Source of the DNA: an uncultured Eubacteriales bacterium
GTDB taxonomy: Bacteria > Bacillota > Clostridia > Peptostreptococcales > Anaerovoracaceae
Length of the DNA: 7,426 nucleotides
Reading direction: 5' to 3'
Assembly: GCA_902796875.1 (NCBI GenBank)
Contig: CADBQT010000039.1
Coordinates: 1 to 7,426, forward strand
Position 1 is the first letter of the stretch. Each line of letters begins with the position of its first letter. The notes below the pieces were generated by a model. It did no database searches and was not told the origin of the DNA. It saw nothing but the letters and a program-made list of their open reading frames with translations. The translations under genes were made by a program, and so were the position numbers. This document shows, one piece after another, positions 1 through 5,316 of the stretch.

Positions 1-66
1 GCCTACCAACACTGCAGTTTCCAGGCGGAGAGGAAGCCGTCCGGCAGGAAAGGAGTTCATCCATGA
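1..66 (+). CDS. Possible 3' end of an upstream operon gene (partial)
   Basis: The first frame is open from the left edge and ends at a TGA at 64-66, giving about 21 residues with no recognisable motif. That stop overlaps the kinase ATG at 63-65 as ATGA, the arrangement typical of translationally coupled genes, and the same 4-nt overlap occurs between proC and the Nudix gene further on. The other two frames are also open here, so the frame alone proves nothing. The context would suit another sucrose gene such as a transporter or a sucrose-synthesis enzyme, but nothing in these residues shows it. Confidence 0.3.
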   Translation, partial: AYQHCSFQAERKPSGRKGVHP

Positions 67-1028
67 AGGACATCATCACCCTGGGAGAAGTACTCATCGA
101 TCTGACCCAGACCGGCAGAGACGAAGGGAACGTCTGTCGATTCGCCGCATTTCCCGGCGGCGCCCCGGCCAACGTGGCGGCCTGCGCGGCCCGCCTGGGA
201 GCCAGCGCGGGATTTATCGGCAAGATCGGCAGGGATTCCTTCGGCCAGGAGCTTCGCAGCACCCTGGAGAGGGAAAAGGTGGACACCACCTATTTGAGGG
301 AGACGGCGGATTTTCCCACCACCCTGGCCATCGTCCATGTGGAGGATGACGGGGAGCGGAGCTTTACCTTTTACCGCCAGCCCGGGGCGGACACTCAGCT
401 TACCGCTGAGGAAGCCCTGGAGTGGAGCCGGCGGGAAGACTTTCCCCGGGTGCTTCATTTCGGATCCCTTTCCCTGACGGACGAACCGGCGAGGGAAGCC
501 ACCCTGGCGGCGGTCCGGGAGGCGAGATCTTCCGGCGTGCTGGTCAGCTACGACCCCAACTACCGTCCGGCGCTGTGGCCAAACGAGGAGACGGGGGTCT
601 CCTGGATGAAGGTGCCTCTGGCCGAGGTGGATATCATCAAAGTGTCCGAAGAAGAAATGGAGATGATGAGCGGTACCGCCGATCTGGAGAAGGGCTCCCT
701 GTGGTTTGCCGAGCAGGGGATCCGTCTCGTTATGGTCACCCTGGGCGAAAGGGGCGTGTACTACCGTCACGGATCCGGATGGGGAAGGATCCCCACCGTG
801 CCCACCGTGGTGGCGGACACCAACGGGGCGGGAGATACCTTTCTCGGCGCCGTCCTCACCTGCCTTTGCCGGTGGCTCGGGGAAGATCCGGGAAGGACGC
901 TGGATCGACTGCCGGAAGGGGAACTGAAGGAATTTCTTGCCTTTGGGAACCGGGCCGCAGCGAAGACCTGTTCCCGCAGCGGGGCCATTCCCGCCATGCC
1001 TGTTCTGGAGGAAATGAATGAAGAATAA
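63..1028 (+). CDS. PfkB-family sugar kinase, probable fructokinase
   Basis: This 321-residue protein is a complete ribokinase/PfkB-family kinase, probably making fructose 6-phosphate from fructose and ATP in the cytoplasm. The N-terminal strand MKDIITLGEVLIDL is followed by the sugar-binding signature PGGAPANVA at residues 31-39. DPNYRPALW lies at 164-172, the nucleotide-site segment TLGERG at 226-231, and the C-terminal signature DTNGAGDTF at 252-260, where Asp258 should be the catalytic base. Length is normal for fructokinases. The start at 63 follows an AAAGGAG ribosome-binding site with 7-nt spacing and puts the family's first strand at the N-terminus, so an in-frame open extension to the left is not used. 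The 3' end overlaps the amylosucrase gene by 11 nt, which supports fructose as substrate because that enzyme releases fructose. Sequence alone cannot exclude another ketohexose or 2-keto-3-deoxygluconate. Confidence 0.88.
   Translation: MKDIITLGEVLIDLTQTGRDEGNVCRFAAFPGGAPANVAACAARLGASAGFIGKIGRDSFGQELRSTLEREKVDTTYLRETADFPTTLAIVHVEDDGERSFTFYRQPGADTQLTAEEALEWSRREDFPRVLHFGSLSLTDEPAREATLAAVREARSSGVLVSYDPNYRPALWPNEETGVSWMKVPLAEVDIIKVSEEEMEMMSGTADLEKGSLWFAEQGIRLVMVTLGERGVYYRHGSGWGRIPTVPTVVADTNGAGDTFLGAVLTCLCRWLGEDPGRTLDRLPEGELKEFLAFGNRAAAKTCSRSGAIPAMPVLEEMNEE
1007..1020 (+). promoter_or_regulatory. Ribosome-binding site that fixes the amylosucrase start
   Basis: GGAGG at 1007-1011 lies inside the end of the kinase gene. 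Two ATGs follow. The one at 1014 is in the kinase frame and only 2 nt from the SD, too close to initiate. The one at 1018 is 6 nt away and opens the amylosucrase frame. Overlap of stop and start signals suggests coupled translation of the two enzymes. Confidence 0.75.
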
Positions 1029-2847
1029 GTCGACCATGGATGAGCTGAGAAGGCTCTTCATGGAGCTTTATGACAATGAAAAGGCCTGGGATCATCTGGT
1101 CGGGATCCTGGAGAGGAACCGCCATGAGCGCAGGGCGTCCCTTAAGAAACTGGATGAGGAAAGAAGAGGAGAAGGGGCCTGGTTCCGTTCTCACCAGCTT
1201 CTGGGGATGATGCTCTATACGGAGAATTTCGGCGGCGACCTTCGGGGGGTCAGGAAGAGACTGCCCTACCTGGAGGAATTGGGGGTGAACTATCTTCACC
1301 TGATGCCCTTGCTGGATTCTCCGGAGGGAAAGAGCGACGGGGGTTACTCCGTTTCCGACTTCCATCGGGTCCGTCCCGATCTGGGGACCATGGAGGATCT
1401 GGAGGATCTGGCAGAGGAGTGCCACGGGAAGGGGATGGTGCTCTGCATCGACTTCGTGCTGAACCACGTCAGCGACGAACACGTCTGGGCGAGAGAGGCG
1501 CGGAAGGGTGATCCCACGGCCATGAGCCGGTTCTTCATGTACGACAACTGGGAGATCCCCCGGCAGTACGAGCAGACCGTGCCTCAGGTGTTCCCGGCTA
1601 CGGCGCCGGGGAATTTCACCTGGTACGGAGACGTCTGCAAGGTGGTGATGACCACCTTCCATCCCTACCAGTGGGATCTGAACTACGCCAATCCCATGGT
1701 GTTCAACGACATGACGGACCAGCTGCTGTATCTGGCCAACCGGGGCATGGATGTGATCCGGCTGGACGCCATCCCCTACCTTTGGAAAGCGCTGGGGACC
1801 AGCTGCCGGAATCTCCCTCAGGTCCACACCCTGATCCGGATGATGCACCTGGCCTGCGAGATCGTCTGCCCCGGCGTCGCCCTTCTGGGTGAAGTGGTCA
1901 TGGAGCCCCGGCAGGTCATGCCCTACTTCGGCTCCGCCGAGGACCCGGAGTGCGACATCCTCTACAACGTGACCACCATGTGCACCACGTGGCACACGCT
2001 GGCGACCCGGGACGTCCGGCTTTTGCAGCACCAGATGGGGCAGGTGGCCGGCCTGGGAAAGGAAGGGTTCTTCCAGAACTACCTTAGGTGTCACGACGAC
2101 ATCGGCTGGGGCCTGGACTTTCCCTTCCTGGGACAGTTTTTCATGGGCGAGGTCTCCCACAAGAAGTTCCTGAACGACTGGTTAACGGGAAACTGGTACG
2201 GCAGTCCCGCCCGGGGAGAGGTCTACAACGACGACGCCTTTCTCGGGGACGCCCGGCTCTGCGGGACCACTGCGTCCCTCTGCGGGATCGAGTCGGCGCT
2301 TGCCGCCGGTGATGAGGGAACCCGGGATCTGGAGAAGGCGATCCGATGCGATCTCATGCTCCACGCATGGATGCTCGCCCAGAGCGGGATCCCGGTGATC
2401 TACAGCGGCGATGAAGTGGGTCAGCTGAACGACTACAGCTACCACGAGGATCCCGCCCGCAGCTCGGACAGCCGGTATCTTCACCGGGGGGCCTTCGATT
2501 GGGAAATGGCCGCGCGGAGAAAAGAGAAGGGGACGCCGGCCTGGAAGATCTTCCGGGGCATCCGCAGACTGGCCAGGCTCAGGAGCAGGACCCCGGTCTT
2601 TGCCGCCGAAGCACGCATGTCCGTGGAGGACCTTTGGGAAAGCCGGGTCATGGGCATCCGTCGGGAGCACGAAGGGGAGACCTTCCTCGGCGTGTTCAAT
2701 TTCTCCGATTCCGACGCCGGCGCCCATCTGCCCGAGGGCAGGTGGAAGAATATGCTCACCGGCAAACCGGTCCGGCTTACCCCCGACGGGTGGCTGCCCA
2801 TGAAGGGCTATGGTTTCTTCTGGCTGATCCGGATGGATCGAAATTGA
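1018..2847 (+). CDS. Amylosucrase-type GH13_4 glucansucrase
   Basis: This 609-residue enzyme resembles amylosucrase, which uses sucrose to extend an alpha-1,4-glucan and releases fructose. Residues 1-60 form a charged helical N-terminal part; the (beta/alpha)8 barrel begins near LLGMMLYTENF (61-71). The GH13 regions are intact: DFVLNH 145-150, VIRLDA 246-251 with nucleophile Asp250 and Arg248, LLGEVV 289-294 with acid/base Glu292, and CHDDIGW 358-364 with stabiliser Asp360. Subfamily 4 hallmarks include SDGGYSV (Asp107), QWDLNYANP (218-226), GTSCRNLPQ (260-268) and SSDSR (Arg486). Asp107 and Arg486 match the pair said to close the sucrose pocket in Neisseria amylosucrase. A small C-terminal beta domain ends the protein. 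It is slightly shorter than the usual 630-650 residues, mostly at the N-terminus. No signal peptide is seen, so a cytoplasmic enzyme is likely. Sucrose hydrolase, from the same subfamily, is the main alternative. Confidence 0.87.
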   Translation: MKNKSTMDELRRLFMELYDNEKAWDHLVGILERNRHERRASLKKLDEERRGEGAWFRSHQLLGMMLYTENFGGDLRGVRKRLPYLEELGVNYLHLMPLLDSPEGKSDGGYSVSDFHRVRPDLGTMEDLEDLAEECHGKGMVLCIDFVLNHVSDEHVWAREARKGDPTAMSRFFMYDNWEIPRQYEQTVPQVFPATAPGNFTWYGDVCKVVMTTFHPYQWDLNYANPMVFNDMTDQLLYLANRGMDVIRLDAIPYLWKALGTSCRNLPQVHTLIRMMHLACEIVCPGVALLGEVVMEPRQVMPYFGSAEDPECDILYNVTTMCTTWHTLATRDVRLLQHQMGQVAGLGKEGFFQNYLRCHDDIGWGLDFPFLGQFFMGEVSHKKFLNDWLTGNWYGSPARGEVYNDDAFLGDARLCGTTASLCGIESALAAGDEGTRDLEKAIRCDLMLHAWMLAQSGIPVIYSGDEVGQLNDYSYHEDPARSSDSRYLHRGAFDWEMAARRKEKGTPAWKIFRGIRRLARLRSRTPVFAAEARMSVEDLWESRVMGIRREHEGETFLGVFNFSDSDAGAHLPEGRWKNMLTGKPVRLTPDGWLPMKGYGFFWLIRMDRN

Positions 2848-2872
2848 TTTCCCCTTCGCCCTGGGGTATACT
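2844..2872 (+). promoter_or_regulatory. Sigma-A-type promoter of the proC operon
   Basis: TTGATT at 2844-2849 and TATACT at 2867-2872 are separated by exactly 17 nt, with 4/6 and 5/6 matches to the consensus. The -35 box overlaps the amylosucrase stop codon (2845-2847). Transcription should start near 2879. This separates proC from the sucrose operon although the genes are close. The -10 region shares a 13-nt identical core with the rplS promoter. Confidence 0.72.
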
Positions 2873-2897
2873 TTAATTGGATATGAATATTTGACCA

Positions 2898-2910
2898 GCC
2901 GGTCTCCGGC
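2898..2910 (+). other. Small GC hairpin in the proC leader
   Basis: GCCGG (2898-2902) and CCGGC (2906-2910) are perfect inverted repeats around a TCT triloop, about 20 nt into the predicted transcript and 8 nt before the proC SD. There is no T-run, so it is not a terminator. It may stabilise the mRNA end or modulate ribosome access; it may also be chance. Confidence 0.35.
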
Positions 2911-2930
2911 GTGACAGCGAGGTGAAAGAT

Positions 2931-3749
2931 ATGAAGACGGGCTTTATTGGCGTGGGCAATATGGGCGGAGCCATCCTGACGGGATACGCATCTTCCCCCC
3001 GGGGGAAGAAGGATCACATCATGATCTGCGACCTGAGCAGAGCCCTTTGCGAGCAGAGGATGGAGGAGATCCCCGGCCTGGCCATGACGGACAGCATCGA
3101 AGACCTGGTCCGGGGCTCGGATGTCATCATTCTCGGCGTGAAACCCCAGGGGATGGAACCGGTGATGGAGGCGGCAGCCAAAGCATACACGCCGGATAAA
3201 CTGGTGATCTCCATGGCCGCCGGCATCAGCACCGAGTATCTTGAGAATGCCCTGGGCAAAGGGGCCCGGGTCATTCGCATCATGCCCAATACGCCGGCCA
3301 TGGTGGGCGAGGGAATGATCGCCGTCTGCCGGGGAAAAAAGGCGACGGATCAGGATCTGGACACCGCCCGGGCGATCCTTGAGACCACCGGCAGGGTGGA
3401 GACGGTGGATGAGGAACTGATCGACTGTGTCATCGGCGTTTCGGGAAGCAGTCCCGCCTACACTTTCATGTATATCGAGGCTCTGGCTCAGGCGGCGGTG
3501 GACAACGGCATGGAAGCGGAGAAAGCCCGTGCCTTTGCGGCCCAGGCGGTATTGGGCGCGGCCCGACTGGTCCTGGAGAGCCCGGAGAGCCTGCAGAAGC
3601 TGAGAGAGAACGTCTGCTCACCGGGAGGGACCACCATCGAGGCGGTAAAACGGCTCCTGGACAACGGCTTCATGGATGACGTGAAGGAAGGATTCCAGGC
3701 CGCGGTGGACCGGTCCATCGAGATGACGAAGGAGAAACAGGGGAAATGA
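2931..3749 (+). CDS. proC: Pyrroline-5-carboxylate reductase (proline synthesis)
   Basis: The enzyme reduces 1-pyrroline-5-carboxylate to L-proline with NAD(P)H, the last step of proline synthesis, in the cytoplasm. With the ATG at 2931 it has 272 residues, normal for the family. The N-terminal Rossmann motif GFIGVGNMGGAI is at residues 4-15, GVKPQ at 69-73, RIMPNTPA at 116-123, SGSSPAY at 171-177 and the family signature SPGGTTIEA at 230-238. A GTG in frame at 2922 would add MKD, but that GTG is inside the SD (GAGGTG, 2919-2924), which is ideally spaced for 2931, and family members start just before the Rossmann strand. The gene follows its own promoter and ends in an ATGA overlap with the Nudix gene, so the two are probably co-translated. 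Confidence 0.95.
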   Translation: MKTGFIGVGNMGGAILTGYASSPRGKKDHIMICDLSRALCEQRMEEIPGLAMTDSIEDLVRGSDVIILGVKPQGMEPVMEAAAKAYTPDKLVISMAAGISTEYLENALGKGARVIRIMPNTPAMVGEGMIAVCRGKKATDQDLDTARAILETTGRVETVDEELIDCVIGVSGSSPAYTFMYIEALAQAAVDNGMEAEKARAFAAQAVLGAARLVLESPESLQKLRENVCSPGGTTIEAVKRLLDNGFMDDVKEGFQAAVDRSIEMTKEKQGK

Positions 3750-4291
3750 TTTTTGAAGAGAAAAGGGTAAACAGCAAGAAGATCTACGATGGACGGATCC
3801 TGTCCCTTCGGGTGGATACGGTGACGGCGCCGGCGGGCCACGCCTACCGGGAGATCGTGGAGCATAACGGAGCGGTCGCGGCGGTGGCTCTCACCGATGA
3901 GGACGAGATGCTCATGGTCCGTCAGTACCGCTACGCCTGCGGACGGTCCGTTCTGGAGATCCCCGCCGGCAAGATCGATGACGGGGAGACGGATCCTCAG
4001 GCGGCCATGATCCGGGAACTGAAAGAAGAGACCGGCTACACAGCGAAGAGCGTCCGCTGCCTGGGGAAGATCAATCCCAGCGTGGCCTATTCCGAGGAGA
4101 TCATCCACCTGTTCCTCATGACCGGGCTCACCCCGGGGGAGCAGGACCTGGATGACGACGAGGCTTTGGAAGTGGAGAAGATCCCCTTCAGGGACATCTA
4201 CCGGATGGCCGGTGAGGGAGAACTGATCGATTCCAAAACCATCGCGGCCGTGTTCATGGCAGCTGCGCAGAGAGAAAAGACGGGAGAATAG
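3746..4291 (+). CDS. nudF: Nudix hydrolase, probable ADP-ribose pyrophosphatase
   Basis: The 181-residue protein is the length and architecture of bacterial ADP-ribose pyrophosphatases, which cut ADP-ribose to AMP and ribose 5-phosphate. The N-terminal part (residues 1-45, with YDGRILSLRVD at 14-24) matches the dimer-forming beta region of this group. MVRQYRYACG (57-66) and LEIPAGK (70-76) are typical ADPRase lead-ins. The Nudix box runs from Gly75 to Tyr98 and keeps RELKEETG (90-97) with metal-binding Glu91, Glu94 and Glu95. One oddity is that eight residues, not seven, separate Glu81 from Arg90. It starts inside the proC stop codon and is followed 20 nt later by xerD. In Bacillus nudF also lies near xerD, which supports the assignment. 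Other nucleoside-diphosphate sugars are possible substrates. Confidence 0.88.
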   Translation: MIFEEKRVNSKKIYDGRILSLRVDTVTAPAGHAYREIVEHNGAVAAVALTDEDEMLMVRQYRYACGRSVLEIPAGKIDDGETDPQAAMIRELKEETGYTAKSVRCLGKINPSVAYSEEIIHLFLMTGLTPGEQDLDDDEALEVEKIPFRDIYRMAGEGELIDSKTIAAVFMAAAQREKTGE

Positions 4292-4311
4292 GAGAGAAGA
4301 GGAGAAGATCC

Positions 4312-5199
4312 ATGACGGATTACATCAGTGACTTCTTAGACTACCTGAAAAAAGAAAAGAAGATGGCGGTCAATTCCTGCGAAGCCTACGGCAGGGATGT
4401 CCGTGAATTCAGAGAATATGCCCGGCAGCGGGGATGCAATGATCTGGCGGAAGTGACCAACACGGATCTGGTCGCCTATCTCCATCAGCTGAAGATGGCG
4501 GGGAGATCGGCGGCGACGGTCAACCGGAAGGTGGCTTCCCTGCGGGCCTTTTTCCGATATCTTATCGGCCGGGGCCTTATGACTGCCGATCCTACGGAGA
4601 ACGTCAAGTCCCCCAAGATCCGCCGCAAGGAAGTGGAGTACCTGACCATGGAGGAGATCGACAAGCTCCTTGCCTGCCCCGATGACAGCGACAAGGGCAT
4701 CCGGGACCGGGCGATCATGGAGGTCCTTTACGCCACCGGCATCCGGGTCAGCGAACTCATCGACGTGGACCTTGAAGACGTGAACCTGCGCATGGGATTC
4801 ATTACCTGCGACGGACCGGGAAGCAAAGCCAGGATCGTGCCTCTGGGCAGACCTGCCCGGGCGGCCCTGGAGACCTACGTCTACGATGTGCGGGACAAGT
4901 TCCTCAAAGGCAGGGATGAGGAGAAAGCCCTCTTCGTCAACCAGAATGGTCACCGGATCACCCGCCAGGGCCTTTGGAAGATCCTCCGGGACTACGGCGA
5001 GACGGCGGGACTGGAGCACAAGCTGACTCCCCACACCCTGCGGAACTCTTTCGCCGTTCACATGCTCCAGAACGGGGCCGACCTGAAGTCCCTCCAGGAG
5101 CTCATGGGCCACGACGATATTTCGGCGACCCAGATCTATCTGTCGGCGACCAGGAGCCGGATCAAGGACGTGTACGACAAGACGCATCCCAGAGCCTAG
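4312..5199 (+). CDS. xerD: Tyrosine site-specific recombinase, XerD type
   Basis: This 295-residue protein has the size and layout of XerC/XerD, which resolve chromosome dimers at dif. The N-terminal SAM-like DNA-binding domain covers about residues 1-90 (YLKKEKKMAVNSCEAYGRD at 11-29) and the catalytic domain about 105-295. The catalytic set is complete: Arg145 in ATGIRVSEL, Lys172 in GSKARIVPL, His241 and Arg244 in HTLRNSF, His267 in LMGHDD, and nucleophile Tyr276 in TQIYLS. Asn245 replaces the His commonly seen after the second Arg. The start at 4312 has a GGAG SD at 4301-4304 with 7-nt spacing. Co-transcription with proC and nudF, the lack of neighbouring attachment sites or phage genes, and the full XerD-like length argue for the housekeeping enzyme over an element-borne integrase. 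Confidence 0.9.
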   Translation: MTDYISDFLDYLKKEKKMAVNSCEAYGRDVREFREYARQRGCNDLAEVTNTDLVAYLHQLKMAGRSAATVNRKVASLRAFFRYLIGRGLMTADPTENVKSPKIRRKEVEYLTMEEIDKLLACPDDSDKGIRDRAIMEVLYATGIRVSELIDVDLEDVNLRMGFITCDGPGSKARIVPLGRPARAALETYVYDVRDKFLKGRDEEKALFVNQNGHRITRQGLWKILRDYGETAGLEHKLTPHTLRNSFAVHMLQNGADLKSLQELMGHDDISATQIYLSATRSRIKDVYDKTHPRA

Positions 5200-5219
5200 G
5201 GGATGGCAAAGGCTGGGAT
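5186..5219 (+). terminator. Imperfect hairpin overlapping the xerD stop (weak terminator candidate)
   Basis: ATCCCA (5186-5191) plus GCC (5194-5196) pair with GGC (5211-5213) plus TGGGAT (5214-5219). This gives a 9-bp stem with a 2-nt GA bulge and a 14-nt loop that contains the xerD stop codon. The sequence after it is AT-rich but has no clean T-run, so Rho-independent termination would be weak at best. It is the only stem near the end of this operon. Confidence 0.3.
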
Positions 5220-5248
5220 AATAATCTGAATAATTGGTATATTTTAAC

Positions 5249-5277
5249 TGGCTCTCTCCCCATATATCTGGTAGAAT
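5249..5277 (+). promoter_or_regulatory. Candidate extended -10 promoter for the protease gene
   Basis: The 117-nt gap between xerD and the protease gene is noticeably AT-richer than its surroundings. TAGAAT at 5272-5277 is preceded by TGG at 5269-5271, an extended -10 arrangement, and would start transcription near 5284. The -35 position (TGGCTC, 5249-5254) is poor. TATATT at 5238-5243 is an alternative -10, also without a good -35. An activator or a different sigma factor may therefore be involved. Confidence 0.4.
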
Positions 5278-5316
5278 TACTCAAACCGTGATACTAAGTG
5301 TGGGAAGCAAAGAGAG

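Noticed and set aside
57..1061. Long open frame on the minus strand (334 codons) opposite the fructokinase gene
   Set aside because: It is rich in Gly, Arg, His and Pro with no recognisable domain, and it mirrors a GC-rich gene with clear PfkB motifs on the other strand. It is a codon-bias shadow.
856..2160. Long open frame on the minus strand (434 codons) opposite the amylosucrase gene
   Set aside because: Composition is His/Val/Pro-rich and low in family signal, and it spans the junction of two certain + strand genes. No independent SD or promoter supports it.
2922..2930. GTG at 2922 as the proC start
   Set aside because: The GTG is part of the SD that is properly spaced for the ATG at 2931, and the family N-terminus begins right at that ATG.
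3438..3464. SGSSPAY in ProC in place of the textbook SGSGPAY
   Set aside because: Ser at this place is, to my knowledge, a common variant in Firmicute ProC proteins and does not suggest loss of function.
4312..5199. Tyrosine recombinase as the mark of an integrated element
   Set aside because: It has XerD length and motifs, lies in an operon with proC and nudF, and has no attachment-site repeat, tRNA gene or phage-like neighbour in the window.
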